The translations under genes were made by a program, and so were the position numbers. The notes under the pieces are model-generated. The model was not told where the DNA came from, made no database searches, and saw nothing but the letters and a program-made list of their open reading frames with translations. A stretch of 64,000 bases of DNA from Deltaproteobacteria bacterium (lineage in GTDB: Bacteria > Desulfobacterota > DSM-4660 > Desulfatiglandales > Desulfatiglandaceae), in the NCBI GenBank assembly GCA_019307815.1, contig JAFDIV010000019.1, forward strand, positions 55,179 to 119,178. Direction: 5' to 3'. Shown piece by piece: positions 18,169 through 26,204 of the stretch (positions within the stretch are counted from its first letter, which is position 1; each line of letters begins with the position of its first letter).

Positions 18169-19593
18169 CTATTTTCCCTCCTCAGCCTCTTGGAATACGG
18201 GCAAGTAGACCGTGAAAGTGGTCCCCACATTGACCTCGCTTTTTACCTCCACATAGCCTCCATGTTTTTTGACAATTCCATAGACAATGGACAGGCCCAA
18301 CCCAGTGCCTCTTCCTGCTGGCTTTGTGGTATAAAAGGGGTCGAAGATTTTTTCAAGGGCCTCTGGCTTGATTCCCACGCCCGTATCGCTGACCTCAATT
18401 GCCACATATCCATCTTCTGCCTCCCTTACGCCTATAGTGATTTTGCCTCCATTGGGCATGGCCTGTATGGCATTAAGGAGGAGATTTAAGAACACCTGCT
18501 CAAGGTTGTGGAGGTTGCCTCGGATAGGGGGTATACGCTCTGGAGTGTTACATTCCAACTTCACACCCACGATCATGAGCTGGTTTCTTATTAGGTTGAC
18601 AGTTTTTTGAACGACCTCCTTTACTTCTAGCTTTGTAAGGGATGGGGCTTCGGTTCTGGAGAAATCCAGCAGGTTTCTTACAACCTCGCTTGCCCTAGAG
18701 GCCTGATTAATGATGTCCAGGATCATCTCCTTGGATTCGCCCTTGTCCAGGGTATCAGATTCCTCCAAGAGTGTTTCCGCGGTGAGCGAAATGTTGTTAA
18801 GGGGATTATTGAGCTCATGGGCGATACCAGAGGTGAATGTTCCTATGGAGGCCAGTTTTCTGGACTCCACCAACTGCTCCCAGCGTGATTCCAGTTCAGC
18901 CGCCATCCTGTTAAAGGCCTCTATCAGTTCTGTCACTTCGTCACGGGCCTTGCCGGGGTTTTCTATGGGTGTGAAATTGCCTTTGGCAACCTCATCTGTT
19001 GCCTTTTGTACGAAAGAAATGCGGCTAAGAATACTCTTTGCAAGGGACTGAAAAGACAAAATAATGAGGATAACGAATCCCCCCATATAGGCTAGAGGCA
19101 GGATAAGAATTTGTTTCAATACCCTGTTGATTCTCTTGCGTTTTTCCTGGAGCAGTTTCTGTGCGAAATCCACGAGGGATGTCCCAATAGCCCTCAGCTC
19201 CACGATGTCAAGCTGGTCAGATTTTTCGATACATCCCTCAATCTCTGTCTTGTACCTTAGAAGATGTGCCTGGAACTGCTTGAAGTCTTTCTCTCCCACG
19301 ATGTCTATTATTTTGGGGGCAAGCGGGCCAGCCTTGCCAATAGTACGATCAAGGTAAAGAGAAATCTCTTTTAGGCTATTGATCTCCTTGAAATACATGA
19401 AATTTTTTTCATACCTGCGGACCTCTAAGATATCCTCAAAAAGCCCATGAAACTGCTCCATCAATAACAGCTTTTTTTTCAGGTTTAATACTTCCCAAGA
19501 GTAGACACTGGTCAGCGCCCCTGCGAAACCTAAGCAGATAAGGAAGATGGCGATGATCCTGCCCCTAATGGTGGAAGGGCGAATGGGGAACAT
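18169..19593 (-). CDS. Sensor histidine kinase with HAMP domain (NtrB-like)
   Basis: A 474-residue kinase. Two membrane segments (about residues 12-32 and 163-185) flank a helical periplasmic domain of roughly 130 residues. HAMP is at about 185-240 (DEVAKGNFTPIENPG). HisKA has the phospho-acceptor His in GIAHELNNPLNNI near residue 260. The HATPase domain shows N box LLNAIQAMPNGG, G1 VSDTGVGI, DPFYTTKPAG and G2 [24 protein letters not shown] precedes ATG. It forms an operon with the sigma54 regulator gene directly after it, so the pair is a complete two-component system. Its signal is unknown. Confidence 0.93.
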   Translation of the reverse strand: MFPIRPSTIRGRIIAIFLICLGFAGALTSVYSWEVLNLKKKLLLMEQFHGLFEDILEVRRYEKNFMYFKEINSLKEISLYLDRTIGKAGPLAPKIIDIVGEKDFKQFQAHLLRYKTEIEGCIEKSDQLDIVELRAIGTSLVDFAQKLLQEKRKRINRVLKQILILPLAYMGGFVILIILSFQSLAKSILSRISFVQKATDEVAKGNFTPIENPGKARDEVTELIEAFNRMAAELESRWEQLVESRKLASIGTFTSGIAHELNNPLNNISLTAETLLEESDTLDKGESKEMILDIINQASRASEVVRNLLDFSRTEAPSLTKLEVKEVVQKTVNLIRNQLMIVGVKLECNTPERIPPIRGNLHNLEQVFLNLLLNAIQAMPNGGKITIGVREAEDGYVAIEVSDTGVGIKPEALEKIFDPFYTTKPAGRGTGLGLSIVYGIVKKHGGYVEVKSEVNVGTTFTVYLPVFQEAEEGK

Positions 19594-20011
19594 TATTTAC
19601 CTCCGCTAATATTCAATATATTGTTTCAAAATGGGATAGCACTGTCCAATCTGAAACAACAATAGCATTTATATCCGATTTTGTACACTGTAAAAGTCAA
19701 TGTTCTTGTTAGGTTTCATGAAAAATGTAACAGATTTTCAAACCTTGTTCCAAAAAATGAGTTTTTGGGTAGTGATTGAAAATAAAAGACATTTCTGGTT
19801 CAGGGTCCATCCATGGCTGAATCGTTGAGGTGTGCCGTTCCGATCTACACTGCGGCCAAGCTTATAACCCCACCTCAATGGCGGTGTCTCGTTTTGAAAA
19901 GAAATCTCATTTGCTTCTTTAGATTTAGGGTGCTCCATGATAGGATGAAACATAAGCATACATGCTGCAAAGGCAGAGGTCTTAAACTGAACAGAGAGGA
20001 GGGAATCCCCA
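19594..20011. other. 418-base divergent intergenic region
   Basis: It separates the minus-strand kinase operon from the plus-strand cytidylate-kinase-like gene. It contains the TTGTTTCA inverted repeat at 19621-19659 and an AT-rich stretch (19660-19800). I find no GG-N10-GC sigma54 promoter in either direction and no convincing protein-coding frame. Confidence 0.5.
19621..19659. promoter_or_regulatory. Inverted repeat TTGTTTCA...TGAAACAA, likely operator
   Basis: Arms at 19621-19634 and 19646-19659 agree at 12 of 14 positions when one is reversed. It lies 28-66 bases upstream of the kinase start. Related arms occur at 16729-16764. A binding site for the adjacent NtrC-type regulator is the simplest reading. 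Confidence 0.55.
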
Positions 20012-20863
20012 GTGGCCATAATAACCATTTCCAGAGGGTCTTTCAGCCACGGCAAAGAGATTGCTGAAAAGGTGGCAGCCAAATTGGGTTACGAGTGTAT
20101 CAGCAGAGAGGTGCTGATAGAGGCCTCGGAATTTTTCAATGTTGCCGAAATGAAACTCACCAAGTCCATCCATGATGCTCCTTCCATTTTGGAAAGAATG
20201 ACTCATGGTCGCGAGCGTTACCTGCTTTACATAAAGGCAGCCCTTCTGGAACATGTGAAGAATAACAACGTGGTATACCATGGGCATGCCGGGCATCTAT
20301 TGATCCCAGAGTTTCCCAATGTGCTCAAGGTACGGATAGTAGCGGATTTGGAAAGCAGGGTAGCTTTTATGCAGCAACAAGAGGGCATTTCTAGGGACGA
20401 GGCACTGAAAAGGATAGAGGCGGACGATAGGCACAGGGAGCTGTGGACACGGTATCTTTATAATAGGGAAATCAAGGATCCAATGCTCTATGACATGATC
20501 ATTCGCATTGACCGGTTAGGAGTAGATGAGGCCTGCGATCTCATATGTACTGCGGCAGAGAGTGAGCAATTCAGAGTTGATGAGAAAGTTTTACAGAATT
20601 TGGCTGATCTAGCTTTGAGGACCCGCGTAGAGGCTGCCCTTGTTGATGTATGCGAGGCAGAGGTTTCCGTCTCAAATGGGGTAGTTCAAGTTAAGGTAAG
20701 GGCTGGAAAAGTCAGGAAGACCGGGGCAAGCCGCTTGGAGGTTCAGGAGAAGGTCAAGGAAAGGATCGTGACAGATATATTCAAGGAAGTACATAAGATA
20801 GTGGGGTCCATCCCTGGTGTAAAAGAGGTTCATTGCGAGGTGAATCCACCGGATTATTCATAA
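20012..20863 (+). CDS. Cytidylate-kinase-like protein with C-terminal extension
   Basis: A 283-residue protein. Residues 1-190 resemble the cytidylate kinase-like family 2: ITISRGSFSHGKEIAEKVA as a P-loop-type start, then YHGHAGHLL, KVRIVADLESRVA and RLGVDEACDLI. Residues 200-283 form an alpha/beta domain (VSVSNGVVQVKVRAGK) that looks like a BON-like ligand or membrane-binding fold. The family often accompanies transporters or regulators in sulfate reducers; its substrate is not established. The start follows AGAGAGGAGGGAATCCCC. The next gene encodes an SLC13-type permease, so the pair may act together. Confidence 0.75.
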   Translation: MAIITISRGSFSHGKEIAEKVAAKLGYECISREVLIEASEFFNVAEMKLTKSIHDAPSILERMTHGRERYLLYIKAALLEHVKNNNVVYHGHAGHLLIPEFPNVLKVRIVADLESRVAFMQQQEGISRDEALKRIEADDRHRELWTRYLYNREIKDPMLYDMIIRIDRLGVDEACDLICTAAESEQFRVDEKVLQNLADLALRTRVEAALVDVCEAEVSVSNGVVQVKVRAGKVRKTGASRLEVQEKVKERIVTDIFKEVHKIVGSIPGVKEVHCEVNPPDYS

Positions 20864-20889
20864 TCAATTTCCACCGACCGAACAGTTGA

Positions 20890-22788
20890 TTGCCTTATTT
20901 ACTTCCTTGCAAATTTTTTCACAATCTGGTAGGCATAGCTCGTCTTTGTTTCAAAGTGAAAATCATACGTCTGCGAAGTCCCGAGCCGGACGCAACCCTG
21001 GCAGTGCTTGTATTTGCCATAGTACTCTTCGTCTTTGAATGGGTTCGAGTGGATGTGGTGGGCATCATAATGATGGTTCTGCTTCCCCTTATAGGCCTAG
21101 TCACTCCCCAGCAGGCCTTTTCAGGGTTGAGCAGTAATGCGGTTGTATCGATCATAGCAGTAATAATTATAGGTGCCGGCCTGGATAAGACCGGTGTTAT
21201 GAACAAGGTGGCTGCTCCAATAATCAAGCTCGGTGGGCGCAGTGAAAGGCGGATAATGGCCCTTATTGCCACGACAGTGGGCCTAATCTCATCAATGATG
21301 CAAAATATCGGGGCCGCTGCGCTTTTTCTCCCTGCCGCCCAACGTATTGCCAAGCGGCTGGATATCCCCGTTTCCCGGCTCCTGATGCCCATGGGATTTT
21401 GTGCCATTATCGGTGGAACCCTGACCCTCGTTGGAGCAAGCCCAACTATTCTTTTGAATGATCTCCTGGTTCTAGGTGGCAAAAAGCTGGAGCCATTCGG
21501 ACTGTTCACCCAGACCCCAATCGGCGTGTGCCTGCTCTCTAGCGCAGTGCTTTATTTTCTCCTTTTCGGTAAGTTCGTGCTTCCTGCCAGCAAAGGAGAG
21601 GCAGACAAAGGTATAACGGCCATGCTAGTGCAAGAGTACCGGGCCCTTGACCAGCCCTATGAGCTGCACATTCCAGAGGATTTCGATGGATCTAAGACCC
21701 TTGAAGAGCTGAATATAAGAAGGAATTATCTGGTCACGGTGGTAGCAATAGGAAACGCAAAGACAGGCAAAAAGAAATTGATCGCATCCAAGGCCGACAG
21801 CATATCTCCCGGGGATGACATTGTGATAATGGGCGCGCTCGAAAGGATCAAGAGGCTCGCTCAGGACAAAGGGTGGACACTAAAGCCAGGACTTGATTTC
21901 TTTGCAGACGAGTTTGCCCGAACCAATGCAGGACTTGTAGAGACGGTGGTTTCTCCTCGCTCGGAGCTGATAGGAAAGACCCTTGGACAGGTCAAATTCC
22001 AGGAACGCTTTGGGGTCAATCCTGTGGCTGTCAACAAGGGCCCAAGAATTTACTATGCGGGGATCAATCATGTAAAGCTTAAGATGGGAGATACAATACT
22101 GCTGCAGGGTCCGTGGGACCGTTTCCACAGGATAAAGAATTTGCCCCAGCCCCGTATTGTGACATTTGCAAGCCCCTTGGAGGGCGAGATATTGAAGCCT
22201 GAAAAGGCCAAATGGGCTGTTTTGTGGCTCGTGGTTGCGCTGGCACAAATAATTATTTTTGATGTCCGTCTGTCGGTAGCCCTGATGTCCGGGGCCCTGG
22301 GTATGATTATTACGGGCGTTTTGTCCGTGGACGAGGCCTACCATTCAGTAGACTGGATGACCGTATTTTTGCTCGGCGGATTGATTCCGCTGGGAATTGC
22401 CTTTGAACAAACGGGCACTGCCGCATTCATCGCGAAGAAGGTGCTGGACATTGTTGGGCAAGTCTCGCCTATTGGTTTGCTTGCCGTGGTTGGTGTGATG
22501 ACTTCATTTTTTACCTTGGTAATTTCCAATGTTGGCGCCACCGTATTGCTGGTGCCGCTTTGTATGAATATGGCGGTCATGGCGGGAGGAGACCCTCGTA
22601 TGGCGGCGTTGGTGGTGGGATTATCCGCCTCCAACACATTTGTGCTCCCCACCCATCAGGTAAACGCCCTTATCATGCGGCCAGGGGGGTACCGCACCAC
22701 GGACTACGCGAAGGCCGGGGCCTTCATGACCATCATCTTCTTGGCAGTAATGCTAACGGTTATATATTTCTTTTATGGGGTGAAATAA
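20890..22788 (+). CDS. SLC13/DASS-type permease with two RCK-C domains
   Basis: A protein of up to 632 residues. Membrane segments of the ion-transporter type occupy about residues 37-235 and 440-630 (GLSSNAVVSIIAVIIIGAGL, MMQNIGAAALFLPA, FFTLVISNVGATVLL). The central 200 cytoplasmic residues contain two TrkA-C/RCK-C repeats (LEELNIRRNYLVTVVAIG and IGKTLGQVKFQERFGVNPVAV). Such permeases carry sulfate, dicarboxylates or other anions with Na+. The start is uncertain: neither the TTG at 20890 nor a GTG at 20956 has a good ribosome site, and 20956 gives a more family-like N-terminus. Confidence 0.85.
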   Translation: MPYLLPCKFFHNLVGIARLCFKVKIIRLRSPEPDATLAVLVFAIVLFVFEWVRVDVVGIIMMVLLPLIGLVTPQQAFSGLSSNAVVSIIAVIIIGAGLDKTGVMNKVAAPIIKLGGRSERRIMALIATTVGLISSMMQNIGAAALFLPAAQRIAKRLDIPVSRLLMPMGFCAIIGGTLTLVGASPTILLNDLLVLGGKKLEPFGLFTQTPIGVCLLSSAVLYFLLFGKFVLPASKGEADKGITAMLVQEYRALDQPYELHIPEDFDGSKTLEELNIRRNYLVTVVAIGNAKTGKKKLIASKADSISPGDDIVIMGALERIKRLAQDKGWTLKPGLDFFADEFARTNAGLVETVVSPRSELIGKTLGQVKFQERFGVNPVAVNKGPRIYYAGINHVKLKMGDTILLQGPWDRFHRIKNLPQPRIVTFASPLEGEILKPEKAKWAVLWLVVALAQIIIFDVRLSVALMSGALGMIITGVLSVDEAYHSVDWMTVFLLGGLIPLGIAFEQTGTAAFIAKKVLDIVGQVSPIGLLAVVGVMTSFFTLVISNVGATVLLVPLCMNMAVMAGGDPRMAALVVGLSASNTFVLPTHQVNALIMRPGGYRTTDYAKAGAFMTIIFLAVMLTVIYFFYGVK

Positions 22789-22791
22789 TTG

Positions 22792-22841
22792 CAAAAAAAG
22801 GAGACGGGCCCTTTGGCGCGATTCCTCTGAGGGCCCGTCTC
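22792..22841 (-). terminator. Strong terminator for the minus-strand USP unit
   Basis: GAGACGGGCCC (22801-22811) pairs perfectly with GGGCCCGTCTC (22831-22841). Read on the minus strand the stem is followed by CTTTTTTTGC, a proper T-tract. It lies between the convergent SLC13 gene and the small minus-strand genes; in the plus direction the downstream sequence is only moderately T-rich. Confidence 0.8.
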
Positions 22842-22930
22842 GTATTTATCCACATGTATCGAGCGGGGGTTGAGATTGCCCGAAGCGGCCTGGTGCTTTG
22901 ACAAGTAGGCCTAAGGCTCCCAAGATTTTT

Positions 22931-23017
22931 TCATTTTTTGTTTTCCTTGCGGAAAAAGAAGCAGAGAAAAAAACAGCATAGAATCAATGCGATACCGAAT
23001 AAGAAATGTGTATCCAT
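22931..23017 (-). CDS. Tiny single-helix membrane peptide (28 residues)
   Basis: ATG at 23017 follows GAGGGAGGATGCTAA, a strong ribosome site. The peptide starts MDTHFLFGIALIL, has one hydrophobic helix of about 18 residues rich in Cys and Phe, and ends with the charged tail RKENKK. It is the last gene before a good terminator and lies 65 bases downstream of the broken USP gene. It resembles other tiny membrane subunits in layout but I cannot assign a family. Confidence 0.5.
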   Translation of the reverse strand: MDTHFLFGIALILCCFFLCFFFRKENKK

Positions 23018-23082
23018 TTAGCATCCTCCCTCTCTGTCATCCTCTAAGCAAAGCTGAACGCTCATAGCTGATAGCCCCTCGC

Positions 23083-23626
23083 TTAGGCATTAGCCAAGCA
23101 AAACACCGGTATGATCCCCTCCTCCACTTCTTCAGCCATGCTAGGGGAAAGATCAGGATCGCAGATGACGAATTCTATCCTCTTTATCTCCCTATGGATA
23201 TCTCTTATGCATTGTTCCGGATCACCGGTCCTTATAATATGGTGAAAGGGTATAGAAGTATGACGCGCTTTCTTCACACTTGGCCTTGAATTCCTCGTTG
23301 ATCAGCTCGCAATACGGTGCCAATTTAGGCGAATCAGCAGGTAGAGGAAGAACATTCACTGCCACTATCTCGTAGCCCATCCTTTCAGCAAATCCCAAGG
23401 CATAATCCATAACCGGCTTTGAAAAAATTTCCTCTTTGCCCACAACTAAGACCTTCCTTGGCTCTGCCTCATACTCTTCAATAATCTGCTGAGCTACCTG
23501 CGGGGCCCCAGCCTCGGCAAAGGTAATGGCCTCCATCGTCTTATCGAATCGTTCGGTAAGGGTGCTCTTTCCTTCTAATTCAACATCCTTGTTCTTACCA
23601 AACCTTTTCTTTATCTTGCTCAGCAT
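23083..23626 (-). pseudogene. Universal stress protein gene with frameshift or small deletion
   Basis: The first frame (23626 down to 23222) encodes 134 residues: a basic N-terminus, a helix with AITFAEAGAPQVAQQII, then a UspA core from RKVLVVGKEEIFSKP. After FKAKCEESA the frame drifts and stops. The rest of the domain, IPFHHIIRTGDPEQCIRDI and RIEFVICDPD, continues in another frame (down to 23083). Comparison with the usual USP layout suggests a few residues are missing at 23245-23280 together with a frame change. The N-terminal helix carries the FAE-type motif shared with neighbouring small proteins. It follows a sigma54 promoter and one small gene. Sequencing or assembly error is possible. 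Confidence 0.75.
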
Positions 23627-23668
23627 TTCCAGTCCTCCTAAGTAAGGATTAGTTTGTGTGTGTCTTGA

Positions 23669-23845
23669 TCAAGCCTTGTAAACCCGAGCCCTAGGGCGTG
23701 CCCTGCGGGCAGTCCTTTTGCTAGCCCTTTTGCTCGGCCTTTTTGCCTCACCTTCCTTTACCATCTCTCTTGCCGTGTCCCATTCTCCCACTTCTGCAAA
23801 AGAGGCTGCCATAAAAACCCTTCTAAACTTTTCTATCCATCTCAT
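23669..23845 (-). CDS. 58-residue FAE-motif protein with polybasic tail
   Basis: ATG at 23845 follows AAGGAGGGAGTAACC, a very strong ribosome site, about 50 bases downstream of a -24/-12 promoter. The first half, FMAASFAEVGEWDTAREMV, is a short helical motif that recurs in five other places between 23.2 and 30.5 kb. The second half is Lys/Arg-rich with SKR repeats (RPSKRASKRTARRAR), so it may bind nucleic acid or membranes. I know no named family. It is the first gene of the unit that continues into the USP gene and the 28-residue peptide. Confidence 0.75.
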   Translation of the reverse strand: MRWIEKFRRVFMAASFAEVGEWDTAREMVKEGEAKRPSKRASKRTARRARPRARVYKA

Positions 23846-23895
23846 GGTTACTCCCTCCTTGTATTGTCATTTCTATGAGCATTTGCCCTTCATAT

Positions 23896-23914
23896 AAGCA
23901 AGGAGGGGGCCAAA
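23896..23914 (-). promoter_or_regulatory. Sigma54 (-24/-12) promoter of the FAE/USP unit
   Basis: The minus strand reads TTTGGCCCCCTCCTTGCTT, with GG and GC exactly 10 bases apart and TTGGC / TTGCT matching consensus. It leaves about 40 bases of leader before the 58-residue gene with its strong ribosome site. Confidence 0.75.
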
Positions 23915-23992
23915 CGGTTATTATTCTTGTAATTGGTTGATATAACGAGAGAATCGTCATGCTCAACAATACCGGCAAGCTCTTAACTGCCA

Positions 23993-24005
23993 TTGCACAT
24001 TGCAA
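23993..24005. promoter_or_regulatory. TTGCACATTGCAA enhancer-type site
   Basis: Imperfect palindrome about 85 bases upstream of the minus-strand sigma54 promoter. It is one of a set with 24079-24093 and 28986-28998. Confidence 0.6.
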
Positions 24006-24078
24006 CGAAAAACCATGGTGAAGCGAAAATGCTCAGTAGTTTCGGGTAATTACTTTTTATTGCAAAGAGGGGTTGTAA

Positions 24079-24093
24079 GTTGCAAATTGCAAC
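24079..24093. promoter_or_regulatory. GTTGCAAATTGCAAC enhancer-type palindrome
   Basis: A 15-base palindrome, perfect except for the central base, about 175 bases upstream of the minus-strand sigma54 promoter and 260 bases before the sigma54 activator gene. It is the best candidate operator for that activator. Confidence 0.65.
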
Positions 24094-24354
24094 GCTAAAT
24101 CTTAAATATTCCAATTTTGCTCATCCAAAAGTGGTTGTGGAAATATGGCCTCACCTACTAAGATGCTTCCCTGCAAGATAGATGCTGTCTTGGGTGGAGT
24201 CTTCGGGGTGTTACCTGGGTTTTTGCAGCAGAGTAAAATTCTTTGAAAAAATGCTCATAATTCGGCAGAATACGTAAATGGACCTTTTTGGAATTGGAAA
24301 TCCTGTTCGAAGATTTTTCAGTGAGTACGGAGCTGGAATGTGGAAGGAATTATA

Positions 24355-25755
24355 ATGCCATATATAGGGGGGTTGTTTCCCAATGAGCGAGTTGTGCTTT
24401 CCTCCTTCATAAACGCATTTCCAGTGGGTGCTCTAATCCTGGATACCAATCGCCGGGTGGTTCTCTTGAATCGGGCGCTAGAGGGGTTGCTTGGCCTTTC
24501 GAGTGAAGAGGCAGAAGGGCTTCCCTGTTACGCGGTGCTTCGCGCCAGGGCCTGCCTGAGATCCTGTCCGGCCCTCGCTCTGGATACTGCCTCTGAGTCG
24601 GTCTCTGTTGAAAGTGACATAATAAATCGAGAGCGGCAATTGGTACCAGTGAGGATAACTACTTCTGCTGTGAAAGGTTTTGAGGGGAATCTTGTGGGGT
24701 TCCTGGAAGTGATTGAAGACCTGAGGGCCATGCAAGGTCTCCATGAAGAAGGCCCGACAGCATTCAGTTTCGGTGGTATTGTAGGCAAGAGCCCTGAAAT
24801 GGAAAAGATCTTCCGGATTCTACCGGTCTTGGCCGAGAGTGACTCTTCCATCTTGATAACGGGAGAGACGGGCACGGGGAAGGATGTGATTGCAGAGGCC
24901 ATTCATCACGTCTCCAATCGGGCCAAAGGACCTTTCATCAAGGTCAATTGCGGGGCCTTACCTGAAACCCTTCTGGAATCCGAGCTTTTCGGCCACACAA
25001 AAGGGGCGTTTACGGGGGCGGTGGATGACAAGCCGGGCCGCTTCCGCATGGCCAATAACGGGACCCTATATCTCACCGAAATAGGGGACCTGCCTCTTCC
25101 CCTGCAGGTAAAGCTTCTTACATTCCTTGACGACAAGACAGTCTATCCCATAGGCAGCACGAGGGGGTACAGTGTTGACGTCAGGGTCATAGCTGCAACT
25201 CATAGGAACCTTGAGGAGATGGTTGCCAAGGGAACCTTTCGCAAAGACCTGTTTTACAGGTTGAACGTGGTGAGACTTCATCTTCCTGCGTTGAGAGAGC
25301 GCGGGGAGGACATACTTTTGCTCTTGGATCATTTTGTTCGGTTATTTTCCCACAAGCTCAATAAAACCATTGATGGCTTTTCTCCCCAGGCATTGGCCAA
25401 ACTGAAAAAATACCCTTATCCCGGAAATGTCAGGGAGCTTAGGAACATCGTGGAATATGCGGTTAATGTATGCGATGCCAGAGTAATTTCTCCAAGGCAT
25501 CTGCCCCCATACTTACTTGAATCCGAACAAGAGCAAGCTGCGCTGATGGCAAGGACTCCTGTAGATACTACCGCGGGGATGCAAGCAAGCCCCCTTGCCG
25601 ATTTTGCGTCCACGGATAACTGGTCTGACATCGAAAGAAAGATCATCTTGGATGCTTTGGCAAGGGCCAAGGGACGGCGTAATGAAGCCGCCAGATTGTT
25701 GGGGTGGGCAAGGAGTACCTTGTGGAGGAAGATGAAACAATATAAAATAAATTAG
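24355..25755 (+). CDS. PAS-domain sigma54-dependent transcriptional activator
   Basis: About 466 residues. A PAS domain occupies roughly residues 15-125 (INAFPVGALILDTNRRVVLLN) and includes several Cys (LRARACLRSCPA) that could hold a redox or metal site. The AAA+ domain spans about 140-370 with Walker A GETGTGKDV and the sigma54 loop GAFTGA. Its Walker B reads TLYLTEIGDL, with Thr where Asp is usual. A Fis-type helix-turn-helix ends the protein (RRNEAARLLGWARSTLWRK). There is no receiver domain, so it senses a signal directly. ATG at 24355 has AAGGA 9 bases before it and is preferred to GTG at 24340. Likely targets are the TTGCAAATTGCAA sites nearby. Confidence 0.92.
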   Translation: MPYIGGLFPNERVVLSSFINAFPVGALILDTNRRVVLLNRALEGLLGLSSEEAEGLPCYAVLRARACLRSCPALALDTASESVSVESDIINRERQLVPVRITTSAVKGFEGNLVGFLEVIEDLRAMQGLHEEGPTAFSFGGIVGKSPEMEKIFRILPVLAESDSSILITGETGTGKDVIAEAIHHVSNRAKGPFIKVNCGALPETLLESELFGHTKGAFTGAVDDKPGRFRMANNGTLYLTEIGDLPLPLQVKLLTFLDDKTVYPIGSTRGYSVDVRVIAATHRNLEEMVAKGTFRKDLFYRLNVVRLHLPALRERGEDILLLLDHFVRLFSHKLNKTIDGFSPQALAKLKKYPYPGNVRELRNIVEYAVNVCDARVISPRHLPPYLLESEQEQAALMARTPVDTTAGMQASPLADFASTDNWSDIERKIILDALARAKGRRNEAARLLGWARSTLWRKMKQYKIN

Positions 25756-25832
25756 AATCAAATGTTGTGGCAATAGATGAATCTTTGTGGTATAGATTGA
25801 AACATGATTTGGTATGGCTTGTGTAGGAACAT

Positions 25833-26204
25833 ATGGGTAACAGGATACTTATACCTCTTTATAAAAAGGAAGTGGCCCCCCGTTTTGACCTGGCACTGGA
25901 AGCCCTTATTGTGAGCTGCGGGGAGGAGGGCTCCGGTGCAGAAGAGAGGGTGGTGGTATTGCCGCACGCCTCGGCCGAAGAGATGTGCAACTTGATTCTC
26001 ACGGAAAAGGTGGACACGGTTATTTGTGGCGGGATTGCGGAGGAACACTATCAATACCTTTTATGGAAAAAAGTCAGGGTGCTGGATTCTGTAATAGGCC
26101 CCTATGATGTTGTCTTAGAGCGATTTTTGGAAGGCAGACTGAAACAGGGTGAGACCCTTGAGCAGGCCAAGAAAACAGGGGTTTTAAATGGCAGAAGGGC
26201 TTAA
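25833..26204 (+). CDS. NifX/NifB-type cofactor-domain small protein
   Basis: A 123-residue protein whose first strand and helix (RILIPLYKKEVAPRFDLAL) and the VDTVICGGIAEEHYQYLL segment match the dinitrogenase iron-molybdenum cofactor domain family. Outside nitrogen fixation these small proteins often regulate or bind metal or sulfide ligands. Its end overlaps the start of the kinase gene by 17 bases, so the two are probably translationally coupled and the protein may be part of that kinase's sensing chain. No nif structural genes are seen. Confidence 0.75.
   Translation: MGNRILIPLYKKEVAPRFDLALEALIVSCGEEGSGAEERVVVLPHASAEEMCNLILTEKVDTVICGGIAEEHYQYLLWKKVRVLDSVIGPYDVVLERFLEGRLKQGETLEQAKKTGVLNGRRA

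Larger units (their letters stand above)
23846..24354. other. 509-base divergent regulatory region
   Basis: It separates the minus-strand FAE/USP unit from the plus-strand PAS-sigma54 activator gene. It carries a minus-strand -24/-12 promoter and two TTGCA palindromes annotated separately, plus half-sites around 24058-24080. I find no coding frame and no clear promoter for the activator. Confidence 0.55.

Noticed and set aside
24300..24354. GTG start of the PAS-sigma54 activator at 24340
   Set aside because: It has no ribosome site, whereas ATG at 24355 has AAGGA at the right distance and gives the usual PAS N-terminus.
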